Assembly: GCA_023974075.1 (NCBI GenBank)
Contig: CM043798.1
Coordinates: 5,775,397 to 5,839,396, forward strand
Source: Chaenocephalus aceratus
Lineage: Eukaryota; Chordata; Actinopteri; Perciformes; Channichthyidae
Reading direction: 5' to 3'
DNA: 64,000 nt
Under the pieces are notes generated by a model. It made no database searches. It was not told the DNA's origin and saw only the letters and a program-made list of their open reading frames with translations. Of the stretch, positions 40,694-51,008 are shown one piece after another (positions within the stretch are counted from its first letter, which is position 1; the number at the start of each line of letters is the position of its first letter). A program made the position numbers and the translations under genes.

Positions 40694-40944
40694 TGTTGTG
40701 TGTGTTTTGTGAGTTGTGTCGCATTGAAGATGACGCCACTGCAGTTTTACTCAGCGTCGCTCCGCCCAAAAAGCCCGCCAAAAAGCTGATCGCCCCGCCT
40801 ACACTGCGTTGCTACCCCAGGTCCTAAACTGTAATGGAAATGCGCCACGGCCTCGGCCGGCCAGCGAGGCAGCCCGAGGCCTGAGCGAGGACGCTTAGGG
40901 ACGCTTAAACGGGGCTACCCCGTTGCAGTGGAAATGCGCCATTA

Positions 40945-41205
40945 GCGTCCTGCGGCAGACGTTGAAGCAAATCTTCTTAGTGGCCAAACGGCAGTACTAC
41001 AACTTAGGCCCAAAAATACTTTTTCCCATTGCCTTATTGGGAAAGAGACGTCTGTTAATCAGCGCATACATTTTTTTTTGCAACATAAACAACCCAGTAC
41101 GGACACTTTTGTAGCCTTTATTTTAATCATTATTGCCTAAAATGTGAGTTATAATGAGTTATTTTCTCTCTATTCAGTTGACTGAGCCGAGATTGGGAGA
41201 GAAAA
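40945..41205 (+). repeat. Dispersed repeat, same family as 15735-16135
   Basis: Shares ordered blocks with the other copy (agtggccaaacgg, gggaaagagacgtctgtt, a T run, aaacaacccagtacggac, ttaatcattattgcctaaaa). The Harbinger right end abuts it, so Harbinger probably inserted into or beside it. Confidence 0.6.
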
Positions 41206-41229
41206 CGATAGTTACGTATGTTACTACGG

Positions 41230-41372
41230 TTCTATGAATCCTGAATGACCGCCAGAGGCGGTGCTTAGCACTGAATATCTTCTGTCTCGCGCATGCGCAG
41301 GTCGAATATTTATATCAACAAAGTAACGTGTGACCTCGTATGACCCCGGAAGGCATAAGTTCCGGTGTTGTC
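41230..41372 (-). repeat. DIRS right inverted terminal repeat
   Basis: Reverse complement of 49783-49925 with a small number of differences; it contains cgcgcatgcgc and the gaccgccagaggcggtgc palindromic stretch. Confidence 0.9.
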
Positions 41373-41429
41373 AGTTCAGTCCTATGGAATATATGGAACC
41401 GTAGTTACATACGTAACTATCAGATATTC

Positions 41430-42440
41430 CACCTTAGGGAGGAACGCTGTGTTCGGCCATAATGTGACACCTGAGCCATCTGAGTTCCACCTCAGACTTG
41501 AGCTGTTCACGGACAAGGCCTGAAGCTTGCTTTGCTGAGGTGATGGCAAGAAGGAAAGCAGTCTTAGCTGAGAGCCACCTCAGTTCTGCCTGTAACAAGG
41601 GTTCAAAGGGAGGCGAGCATAGGGCATGTAGGAGCCCTTGGGATATTCGAGGGGCGAAGCCTCAGAGCTCCCTTTAAAAACAGGGATACCAGCCTATGGC
41701 TCCCCACTGTGTTGTTGTCAACCCTTGCGTGTTGGGCTGATATAGCAGCGACATACACCCTGACGTTAGCGGGACACTGGCCGTCGTCCAGGAGGGACTG
41801 CAGGAACTCAAGGGTAGTAGGTACCGAGCAATGTACCGGGTCCTCATTTCGCCCTTGGCACCAGTCAGAAAACAGTTTCCACCTGTTTTCGTACTGCCTA
41901 CGAGTAGATGGTGCCCTAGCATTGAGAATAGTCCTCCTGACAGGCTCTATGCAGTTGCTCAGCAGTGGGTCGGGCCCACCAGTGGCCAGACCCACAGGGG
42001 CCACATCCGACCCTCCAGCTGAGACAAGAGGTCCTTCCTGTTGGGGAGACGCCAAGGTGTCCCGCAACAGAGAGAACCAAGTCCTGGCTAGCCAGAAGGG
42101 GGCCACCAGAAGAAGCCTGTGGCCCTGATGAAGCACTCTGAGGAGTGTTGGTAGGATCAGAGGAAGGGGTGGATAGGCATAGAGAAGACACCCTGGCCAT
42201 GAATGAGCCAGGGCGTCCTGACCCAAAGGGCTGGTCTTCTCCGACAAGGAGAACCATAGGGGGCAGTGGGTCGACATCTTCGAGGCAAAGAGATCTACCT
42301 CTGCCCTGCCGAAGAGATGCTGGCCACCACCTCTGGATGAAGCCGCCACTCCCCTGGTGGAGGTTTGTGACGGGAGAGGAAGTCGGCGACTTGGTTCTGC
42401 TCTCCGGGCAGATACATTGACCGTAGGCTGGACAGGCAAA
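41430..42440 (-). pseudogene. DIRS tyrosine recombinase, N-terminal and partial catalytic part
   Basis: Recombinase that would integrate the circular cDNA of the element. The SAM-like N-terminal domain is visible (NARAPSTRRQYENRWKLFSD, then TTLEFLQSLLDDG and VRVYVAAISAQHARVD). A frameshift near 41605 moves the frame to LRWLSAKTAFLLAITSAKQA. The position usually held by the first catalytic arginine of this motif (family pattern AKRAS) reads AKQAS. The later part with the H-x-x-R and tyrosine is missing: the frame stops shortly after the segment encoding AEHSVPP and meets the terminal repeat region. Inactive. Its 5' part overlaps the RNase H frame, as usual in DIRS. Confidence 0.85.
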
Positions 42441-42600
42441 GAGCTGCCCAGGTCAGGAGAGTCTGGGACACCTCTAGCAAGCGTGCAGATTTGGCACCCC
42501 CTGGTGGTTTATGTGATACACCGTTGTAGTGTTGTCTGAGCGGACAAGCACATGCCTCCCCCTCAGGTATGGTAGGAAGTGCCTGAGTGCCGGGCCCGGC
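42295..42600 (-). pseudogene. DIRS RNase H, C-terminal fragment
   Basis: In the minus frame: HKPPGGAKSARLLEVSQTLL followed by LPGEQNQVADFLSRHK, where the aspartate of ADFLSR is an expected RNase H residue. The upstream part (segments equivalent to HYNGVS) is frameshifted and then cut off by the insertion at 42601-44545. Confidence 0.8.
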
Positions 42601-44545
42601 TGTCAGCGATACGAGCCGCATAAATTGTTTGTTAAAGGCGAGACACGGCAGGCAAAAACATCGTTTTTCATCCACTGGTAAATTTTGAGATGTTGTGCTA
42701 TTTTGATTCCATAACATGTTTTCTTTCAGGCTTTTGGAAGGAAAACATGCAAAATACACATTTAAGTCTTCATTTTACTATAGTTTGTCTATTTGCATCT
42801 GTATATTTCTCCTAAATTCACCAAAAGTTAGCATTCTAACGTAACATAAAGTACCGCGACCGCTGTTTGCACAATGTCATCTTTGGAAAAGCTCCGTCTC
42901 TCCTGCACAATCTCATCGGATCCAAATATGGTCATTTCCTTTGTATCAGCAACCAATCGTGAAAGCACAAAAGGGTCTTAAACCAAGAAACGAAATCTCA
43001 TTGGCTGGTGTCAATTTCTGACAACGTGATTCGTTCAGATGCGTCACGTGGTGTGCTAAAACACTTCCTGGTTAGCTTTCCGCTAGAAATTTAAAACTCA
43101 AAATGGCAAAAGAACGGCGAAAAAACGTTCACAGAGAAGACAACAACAATTGTCACTTGCACGAAGCAAGATTATACAAAAAACAAATGACCCCGAACAT
43201 GAAATACCTTCACGGAGTGCGTCGAGGCGCAAGTTGTCATCCAAAGAACAGGAGGGTTTAGCTAGCGCCTCACTGCAATCTTTAAAGGTCATTTTCTCTA
43301 AATGAGTTTTTTCTCCTACTCTGAGTCCGAAATTTACACTCCAGTTGCACTTACATTCACCAAACCTTCCAGTTATATTCCTATCAATATTATGAAGGCT
43401 TTTACAGAAGGGTTTGTTCATATATCATTCATAGCCTGGATTATATAAGATTTTATTCCTAGAAACATGGCGAAAATTTATATTTTAGGGCTGTTGACAG
43501 TATTTTCTGATTTATGGAGTGATACAAAGAGATATCCAAAATCCCTTCTGTAAAAGCCTTAGATGCTAATATGACTACAAAATGAAACGAGAATTTTGAA
43601 CCTGGCTTTATCCAAAGTTCAGATTTCGGTTCCTGAAATGTGTTAAAATATGCGCAAATGTAATGAGATAATGGGAATTTGCATATTCAGAAAACTTGTA
43701 ATATAAGAAACAATTGCCTTATTGTAGGTAATTAACTGGAGATATTACCCTATTCACCTGGGGTGTCTTGCCTTAACTAGGCTTAATAAACCATTACAGA
43801 CCTACATCACTTAGCAACAGCTGCACATGCCCACATGCTAACTATGGGTCTTACAAAACTACATAACATTACAAATAGTCAGAAAATATTATTTACAATA
43901 TTAATAAAACTATGAATTCAATTTTAACTGATTGACAAGGCAAAACACTGCACAGCGGCAGCAGCATTAAAGGAAAAATATCGTCTTACCTTGTGTTGGG
44001 GCTTCACAAAACTCCAAATGTAGCCTGGGGTGGCACTAAGGAAGACCCTCATTAGAGCAGATACATACACATTGTCCAAAATGTTACTATGGACATGCAT
44101 TAAAGTCAGATGTGTCAGTCTCTTCTGTGTCATATTACTCTAGTTGTAGAGGTGGTGGGCTGAGGAGTAGCTGGTGGTCCACTCTTTTTATTGGGTTGTT
44201 TGTTGGAGAAAAAAATCCAAAACCCTTTTTTGCGCCATTCTAGTAAGTTGTCACTCTGCAGTGTGTGTGTCGCGTCAATTACGTCACTCTCCCACAACCT
44301 ACGACAGAGATGACTCGGATTTTATTTATTTGGAAAATAAATTCAAGCCACCTGATATACAAATATATACCATGACTATTATATGCTACTGTATACAGCA
44401 CATTTTATTTTAAGTAAAATCATAACTATTTTATGTAGTTTAATCATTTTTATTTAGGTGGTAACTCAGTTTTTCAAATGTACACCACTCGCCAACAGGG
44501 GGTGCTACAGCACCCCCAGCACCCCTACTTCCCGCGGTTACGAGG
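42601..44545. mobile_element. Composite insertion splitting DIRS RNase H
   Basis: Separates the minus-strand segments encoding ELRAVHL (right) and the GTQALP region (left), which are contiguous in related elements. The right edge (agggggtgctacagcacccc and ccagcacccctacttcccgc) looks like a hAT terminus. The left part, with gcgagacacggcaggcaaaa, looks like a different family. An 18-bp hairpin lies inside. Both edges are approximate, and no target duplication is clear. Confidence 0.6.
43395..43560. repeat. Perfect 18-bp inverted repeat
   Basis: aaggcttttacagaaggg at 43395-43412 and its exact complement cccttctgtaaaagcctt at 43543-43560, separated by 130 bp. It may be the ends of a very small MITE. 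Confidence 0.85.
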
Positions 44546-44561
44546 TGCACAGCTCGGAGCT

Positions 44562-45612
44562 CTAGCACGTTGATGTGTTCTGTGCAGTCCTGGACAGACC
44601 ACTGCCGGCTGTCCTATTTTGCCACACCGCACTCCATCCCGAGAGGCTGGCATCCGTCGTAACGGTCTCTCTGCGGAAAGGGACTGAGCCCATGGCGACG
44701 CCCCTCAACATATACGACCTCTCCCTCCATGGGGATAGAGTGGAGAGGCACTGTTGTGACACCCTGATTTGTTTGTGCCTGTGCAACTTGGGGTCTAAGT
44801 GGAGGCCATTCAGCCATCTCTGCAGGGGGCGCAGTGACAACAAGCCCAAGGGAACGACAGTTGAGGCAGCTGTCAGCTGGCTCAAGAGGCGGAGAAACAG
44901 GATATATGCCAGAGGCCTGCCTCTTTTGAAGAGGAGAAGAAGCTGGAGGATGTCGTCCAGGCGCTGAGCAGATGGACAGGCCTGCATAGTGACTGTGTTC
45001 AGAGCCACCCCAATGAAGGTTAGGCTCTGAGAGGGGTTCAGACAACTATTCTCCATGTTCACCTTGAAGCCTATCCGGGCGACATGAGAGAGAAGGAGAG
45101 CCGTGTCCTGGGTCGACTGCAACCGGGATGGTGCACAGATTAACCAGTCGTCTAAGTATGGCAGAATATTCATAACCTGAGACTGCAGGGGCGAGAGGGC
45201 TACTGCGACGCACCTGGTAAACACCCTTGGGGAGAGGGAGAGTCCGAATGGGAGCACCCTGAACTGGAAATGACGGCCTCTGAAGGCAAAGCGAAGAAAC
45301 TGCCTGTGATGAGGCACAATAGGCATATGCAAATAAGTCCTTCAAGTCGACGGACGTGAACCATTCCCCACTGGCAACGGTACGAAGAACGTCCGCTGTG
45401 CTCAGCATATGGAAAGGTAAAATCTTTAGGAACTTGTTGAGTCCACTCAGATCGAGGATTGGGCGAAGTCCACCGCCTTTCTTCCTTACCAGGAAGTAGG
45501 TCCAGTAGAAGCCCCCGGGCTGTGAGATGGGGTCCACAGGTTCGATTGAACCCTTGGCAAGGAGGACTGACAGCTCCTGGTTTAGGGCGACTTCTTTTGC
45601 CGGGTTGCTTAT
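44562..45612 (-). pseudogene. DIRS reverse transcriptase, frameshifted
   Basis: Begins in the segment NPAKEVALNQELSVLLAKGS just inside the insertion boundary, then IEPVDPISQPGGFYW, FLVRKKGGGLRPILDLSGLN and EWFTSVDLKD with the first catalytic aspartate. A frameshift near 45330 follows; the frame resumes at MPIVPHHRQFLRFAFRG. RVLPFGLSLSPRVFT and PYLDDWL (about 45160-45141) complete the polymerase core, so the catalytic pair DD is preserved. The C-terminal part with TTDASLSGWSAVW is the start of RNase H, cut off at about 44546. Frameshifted and interrupted, therefore inactive as it stands. Confidence 0.88.
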
Positions 45613-46660
45613 GGTGGCAGTGTTTCCCCTAGGATGGACTCATAGTAGCGGTGCTAAGGCACGTGGGGTTTGCATAATGTGAGCGCGGAGCGCGTGGAAT
45701 TTTTTTGTGTGTGCGAAGTGCGCCCCGACAATTTGTTTCTATGTGTCAGCACAAGAAAGGCTCTTGAGGCCTAGTACCAGGGCCATTTCTAGACAATTTG
45801 CTGCTCTAGGCGAGATTTTATATATAAAGAATAAATGAAAAATCTCTACAAAAGACAAATACTACAAAAACAGAAACGTATTGACATAGGTAATATACGT
45901 CAAAATGGATCCAAATGAATTCATTATTGTATGAACATGTTTGAATTGAGGGGTGGACGTCACATCCTCTAGGGGGGTCCGGGGGTATGCCCCCCCCAGG
46001 AAGATTATTTTGAACATTTTAAAGTAAAATGCTTCAATCTGGTGCACTTTGAGCACACAATTACTAGAGACATGATCTAGGGGGTACAACTCTAAAACAC
46101 CCATTATGAAAAAGATCGGTTTACATTTTAATAATCAAATAAGTATGTGAATATAACCAATAACCTAACATAGCCAATAACAAATAAATGTAGCTTATTT
46201 AGTGGGAATGCTGTTAACAGCATTCCAACTAACTGTTATTCTACGGACGAAACGTTTATTATTATTCCGCCGACTTATTTTGGCCCTCTTCTCCTCCCGC
46301 ATTGAACATCTCAGAAACTCCGTTCAAACATCAAAACGTTCAGCTCGGTCGGGAATTGATGGCTTTTACTTTTCTCATTCATAACTTTCATAATTCCAGA
46401 GATACATCCCATAATTCATCACATTTTTAACATTGAAGTCAATGGAGAAAATCTTCAGACTTCAACAAATCTTCATGCGACTTCAACTGCTAACTGTTCA
46501 TTCATACTTTCACTCAGAAACCTCATTCATTCTAACTTTAAAATGTTACACATCTTTCTGACATTATTCGTGTAATTCGTGAAATCTGATTCTTACTTTT
46601 AGAGATATTAAACATTGTTCAGGCCTTGTTTTAGAGGTTTTCTTCAGATTTTAACATTAA
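45613..46660. mobile_element. Stacked hAT-like insertions between DIRS gag and RT
   Basis: CAGTGTTTCCCC starts at 45618 and CAGGGCCATTTCTAG at 45778, both hAT-like left ends. After the second comes the shared hAT core on minus (about 45940-46060: catcctctaggggggtccgg, ctggtgcactttgagc). A third unit begins near 46202 with ggaatgctgttaacagcatt, a palindrome. No right-hand ends match, so the boundaries are approximate and at least three events are stacked. Confidence 0.6.
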
Positions 46661-46666
46661 CTAGAA

Positions 46667-47920
46667 TTAGGGTGACCAGATGTCTCTGCGAAGAGCTGAG
46701 AACTGTTGCCTGGTCTGACTAGCTTGGACAGTCCGTTTGAGCACCTGTACGGCAGCTGAACCGAACAGCTCCCCCAGCTCCACTGGGACAGCACGGAGAG
46801 TCCTCCTACATGCCTCTGATAAGGATGACTGTGCCAGCCAAACCTGGCGACGAGTCTGGACGAGAGTGGACATCAGGCACCCAAGCTCTCTAGACATCAG
46901 AGCAAACGCCTGTAATGAGGCGTTACTGAGGCTGGTAGAGGAAGCACTGAGAGCACTGAGAGCCTCCTGCTGCAGGGAAGCTGAGAGGGCGAGCATGAGG
47001 TGAGAGAGGGAATTGCCTATACGGCCCATGCGCGCCGCTGCATCGTAAGCCTTAGTGAGCAGGTAATCAGTGACCCGACATTGGGGTCGAGGGCACCTGG
47101 CCTCCGACCTCAGAGCTTCGTCAGGGGAAACTATGAGGGAAGCAATGGTAGGCTCAACAGCCGGCATGTGGTCAAGGCTGACTCTTGCCGCATCCTGCAT
47201 GGCTGCCAGGGCTCGGCCATCGGACGTAAGATGGGAAAGAACCTTAGTGTCCCTCCAGCATGCATGTAACTCCCTCAGATACTCACAAGAGGGAGGAACG
47301 GCAAAGGTGGCGGGTGCCAAAGTGCACCTGAAGTGCCATGCGGATGACGGTACCCATGGAGCCTGTCCTCTGCCCCCTCCGAGGATCCATGAGCTGAGGT
47401 ACAGGAGCCAGGCCCAGAAGCATGGGATGGGCCCTCCCCGTCATACTCATTAAATTGAGTGGCTGAAGCTGCCATTGAGAACACATCGTCATCTGGAACC
47501 AGCTCAGCCATGGGCGGATCGGGTGCAGCGGCGTGCTCTGTACCGGCACCAGAATGGAGAGCCAAGAGGAGTGACTTCATCTCGGCTAGCTCAGTAGTGA
47601 GTAGATCCACCCTGGAGGACAGCCTATCAGGCATAGTCCTCTTCCTGGGCGGGGCACCCGCAGCCTCTGCGGGCCGACGCCTAGGATGGGTAGGTTGGGC
47701 TGTGCAGAGTCGACTGTGCAGGGGGAAGGCCACCCTCAGTCAGTAGTTCAACCTCGGCTAGTCTAGCAGCTCTTACCGCACGAGGCATGATGGTGCAATT
47801 CATGCACGGGTCCTCCGAAAGGCCCTCCCTCAGATGCTCGAGGCCAAGACAAGAGGGGCAAAGGTCATGGCCATCCTCTGGTTGAAGCGAAGCCATACAG
47901 GTGTTACAGCCGTTAAACAT
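46667..47920 (-). pseudogene. DIRS gag-like gene, three frames
   Basis: Structural RNA-binding protein of the element. The N-terminus at 47920 (MFNGCNTCMASLQPEDG) has two CxxC pairs (CNTC, CPSC), a zinc-ribbon-like start, followed by a basic/acidic segment ending ARLAEVELL. Frame two (47733-47320) carries SRVDLLTTELAEMKSLLLAL, a coiled-coil-like stretch. Frame three (47320-46667) has the helical core (CEYLRELHACWRDTK, TDYLLTKAYDAAARMGRIG, and an alanine/leucine/serine-rich stretch) and ends ALRRDIWSP. Two frameshifts interrupt it. The assignment rests on position and layout rather than on any single motif. Confidence 0.75.
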
Positions 47921-48120
47921 AGCGACAGTACCAATGAAAAAACTCTAGAATAATTGCTGCTGGCAGCTTAAGTCAGTCTGAGGGAGAGCACTCAGCTGAC
48001 TGTAAATAACTGGGCCAGGAAACAATATCCGCAGTGGAGGGGAGTGAGCACAATAGTAGTTAGCGTGAGCACTCTGCTAGCTGGGGTGAGAAAAATGAGG
48101 TCAGTTAATGGTATATCTGC

Positions 48121-49480
48121 CGTAAGAGGAGAGCGGGAATACTCTCTCCACTAGCGCCGTAGCGAGTTAGCCTGAGCGAGAGTACTCAGCGAACTGGAGG
48201 ATGGGACAGGAACCAACTGTGTGCAGTGAGAGGGGAGCGGAAACACTCTCCTCACTAGCGCTGTAGCAAGTTAACTTTGAGCAAGAGCACTCAGCTAACT
48301 GGAGGATGGGACAGGAACCAACTGTGTGCATTGAGAGGCAGAGGTGTGGACTCGAGTCACATGACTTGGACTCGAGTCAGACTCGAGTCACCAATTTGAT
48401 GACTTGAGACTCGACTTGACAAAATCACAAAACACTTGCGACTCAACTTGGACTTGAACGCCAATGACTCCGCACTTGACTTGGACTTGAGCCTTCTGAC
48501 TTGAGGTGACTTGATCATTTAATTCAGAGGACTCCAACATGCAGATCGCGAGCTGCCGCTAGAAGAGAAGACTCACGTTGGGGAGAGCAGAATCTTCAGC
48601 CGCTCCTACTCTTGCTGAGAATCCTTCCAGGCAGAGGAGGGCCTTTATTTAGCTGGGCCACCATGCGGCCAATCATATTGGCCGCAAAATTCAGTTCCTG
48701 ACGGACACCAAAAAAGCCCGAGATTATGGAATTAAACCAATAAATAAAAGCAAGGATAATTGTGTGTTATTGGTGAGTAAATAACAGTGTGTTATTTTGA
48801 AAAGAATAACAAATTAGAAGGAAAAAAATATTTAAAAATACAGATTTCAGTATTCTGAGGCTCTGAGCCCCATTTATTTTCCTCACAGACGGCAACAAAA
48901 GTCCGAAATTATACGATTTAAAATAAAAGCAATAATTGTGGCTTGATATTGAGTAAGAACATGTTTTTATGAACCACACAGCTTCCGGTCTTCCACGACC
49001 CGACCGGAGAAAAAGACGTGCTGCAGCCTGCAGGCACGAAACACGTTACCAGTAGAAATACATTGCTTTTAAAATCGTGCTGTGCAACACGAAAAAAAGG
49101 GGCAAATCTTGATGGTGAACACGAATCAATAGATTAAAAATCGTGTTGGTGAACACGAAATGCCGTGAGACTGGGTTGGGTGAGAGGGGAGCGGAGACAC
49201 TCTCTTCACAAGCGCTGTAGCAAGTTAGCTTTGAGCGAGAGCACTCAGCTAACTGGAGGATGGAACAGGAACCAATGTGTGCCGTGAGAGGGGAGCGAAG
49301 ACACTCTCTTCACTAGCGCCGTAACAGCTAGCTTGAGCGAGAGCTAACTGGAGGATGGAACGGGTAAGGAACCAAATGTGTGCAGTGAGAGGGGAGCGGA
49401 GGCGCTCTCTTCACTAGTGCAGTAACAAATTAGCTGGAGCGAGAGCACTCGGCTAACTTGGACACAATTATCTCATTAGC
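48121..49480 (-). repeat. About 105-bp tandem repeat in the DIRS leader
   Basis: Units containing gagaggggagcgga, cactctcttcactagcg, gagcactcagctaactggag and gatgggacaggaaccaactg recur about five times (48121, 48227, about 49178, 49283, 49383). The insertion at 48343-49177 splits the array. It lies between the left terminal repeat and gag, a leader or promoter position. Confidence 0.9.
48343..49177. mobile_element. Insertion in the DIRS leader array
   Basis: tgagagg precedes the insertion (48336-48342) and recurs right after it, fitting a 7- to 8-bp duplication. The left end CAGAGGTGTGGACTCGAGTC opens an array of gactcgag and acttgg motifs typical of a common fish hAT. The right part (cgtgctgtgcaacacgaaa and cgtgttggtgaacacgaaat) belongs to a different repeat, so the insert is composite. 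Confidence 0.75.
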
Positions 49481-49782
49481 TTGAGAATAGATAGTACAAT
49501 CAGCAATAAATGGTAGCGATCTCACCGACTGACGTGCAGGAGCGTCCGCTCTTTACCGGTAGGGAGCTCCTGGGGTCCGAGCGGTGAACACGGCGGTCCC
49601 CTCCCTTGGTGACAGCTCGTCGCAGCCTTTGGAGGGCGAGCGTTTTTATAGCCCGCAGCTCCGATCGAGATGATCACAAGGCTACAGGTAGCGATGAGCT
49701 AGAATCTAATTTTCAATAAGCTAGCTTATAAACTACTCATAAAGTAGTAACCTGTGCAGCGAGAAGATGAAAAAGGGCTGAA

Positions 49783-49925
49783 CTCGTTGACAACACTGGA
49801 ACTTATGCCTTCCGGGGTCATATGAGGTCACACGTGACTTTGTTGATATAAATATTCGACCTGCGCATGCGCGAGACAGAGGATATTCAGTGCTAAGCAC
49901 CGCCTCTGGCGGTCAGTAAGGATGA
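49783..49925 (-). repeat. DIRS left inverted terminal repeat
   Basis: Inverted partner of 41230-41372. Confidence 0.9.
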
Positions 49926-50344
49926 AATAGAACTCAAGCGTGCATGCTCTATGAGCAAAAAGCCCTGGAAGATCTGGGTACTTCATGAATCTACAGACGC
50001 TCCTTCAAGGGCTTCATGCGCTTCTGAGCAACCCTCATAGGAAGGAACGGGGACCCACCTACGGCGCTGTATACAATTCTCTGTATACGTCCATGGTCAC
50101 CCACCACTCAAAATTGAAGTGCTTCACTCAGAGTTAAACTCATTTACATTTGACACACAAACAATCAGTTAACAGCTGTAGCAGAGCAAGCTAACATATG
50201 AGTTAACCATACAGTAGAAACAAAACATAACCAGGTGTTTTCACTGCTCTGCGCCCATCCTCACAGTGAGCAGAGAGACATTTGTGTATCATGTGAATAC
50301 AGCAAGGTATTCAGCACCCTCATTCTGCGATGCCAGAGAATGTT
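49926..50344. other. No feature recognised
   Basis: No coding signal or repeat ends. Confidence 0.4.
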
Positions 50345-50560
50345 TTAAACTCCATGATTTGGGCTGCCATGTAGTTTGTTAACAAACTTGTTGCCCTCAA
50401 TTGGGACAGATTCCAACTTGTACCTTTTGTTCAAGCTGCTTGGGATGCTCTTACAAAGAGTTCACTCACTGATGTTGTGAACAAACATGCACCTATGAGA
50501 AAGGTTAAGCTCAAGGTCAACATCTCCCTTGGATTCATTCTGAATGTATCGGTCTCAAAG
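50345..50560 (+). pseudogene. LINE linker fragment (Rex1-like)
   Basis: In one frame: LNWDRFQLVPFVQAAWDAL followed by SLTDVVNKHAPMRK. This pattern (WDRFQ...AW...VNKHAP) is typical of the region between endonuclease and reverse transcriptase in Rex1/CR1-type LINEs. It ends at about 50550, where other sequence takes over. The fragment at 55060-55660 may be a later part of the same or a similar element. Confidence 0.6.
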
Positions 50561-51008
50561 CATGGTCAACATATCGTCGAATAATGGATGATGGAGATTC
50601 GGACCAGGGTCTCCTGCATGACGACGAGTCTGCTGGATCTCTGGATCTGCTGCTATACGGTTACGGCTCTGAGTCCGCACGAGTCTCGTGCATAATATAG
50701 CCGCGGGAGTCGGGTGCTGAAGGAGGGGCTGCAACATTAATCTCTCCCCACTTTTGGCCACACCCCCGAAGTAAAATGTGTTCCTGGCCGCAGCTATGCT
50801 CGTGCACATGACGAGTATGGATCTCTGGGTCTGCTATTCTATTACGGTTAGGAGCCGTAATGTACGGCTCCTCTGAGTCTGCAGGAAGTTTCACTGATCC
50901 GCGTCCCCTCCCCTGAGCCAAACGATAACTTCTGGAAGTTATCCTACTTGCTAAAGGGTAGGCAGATGGACTGGGGTATGTTGTAATGTTATTTTACATG
51001 TTATAAAG
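50561..51008. other. Repeat-like segment with recurring gactcg/cgagtc motifs
   Basis: gacgacgagtctgctggatc, tgagtccgcacgagtctcgt and acatgacgagtatggatctc are variations on one theme, and ggactcgcccatctcta near 52555 looks like a matching right end. A degraded hAT-like element spanning the nested insertions is possible but unproven. Confidence 0.35.

Larger units (their letters stand above)
36466..40944. mobile_element. Complete PIF/Harbinger DNA transposon
   Basis: The 3-bp target duplication TTA (36466-36468 and 40942-40944) flanks 36469-40941, 4473 bp. The terminal inverted repeats start TGGCGCATTTCCACTGCA and continue with GTAGCCCCGTTTAAGCGTCC on both sides; they pair over about 45 bp with one mismatch and a one-base indel. 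Two convergent genes fill the element: a Myb/SANT-like accessory gene on plus (36793-38349) and the DDE transposase on minus (40693-39310). This two-gene layout and the TWA-type target are diagnostic of Harbinger. An extra partial terminal motif (ggaaatgcgcca) lies inside the right end near 40834-40845. Confidence 0.97.
41206..49925 (-). mobile_element. DIRS-type tyrosine-recombinase retrotransposon, decayed, with three insertions
   Basis: Inverted terminal repeats of about 140 bp (41230-41372 and 49783-49925) share gaccgccagaggcggtgct, tctcgcgcatgcgcaggtcg and a block with tatgccttccggggtcat. Inside, all on the minus strand, are gag (47920-46667), RT (45612-44562), RNase H (42600-42295) and tyrosine recombinase (42440-41430). 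This gene order, inverted repeats and lack of integrase define the DIRS order. An 8.7-kb span minus about 3.8 kb of later insertions leaves roughly 5 kb, in the normal DIRS range. A short inverted pair inside the right end (tagttacgtatgttactacg at 41209 with accgtagttacatacgtaac at 41397) fits the internal complementary region of such elements. Confidence 0.9.

Noticed and set aside
41709..42420. Plus-strand open frames of 60-139 codons over the recombinase region, and similar ones at 46737-47746
   Set aside because: They are antisense shadows of the DIRS recombinase and gag frames.
44562..45612. Retroviral or LTR-retrotransposon pol
   Set aside because: No protease or integrase, inverted rather than direct terminal repeats, and a tyrosine recombinase downstream fit DIRS.
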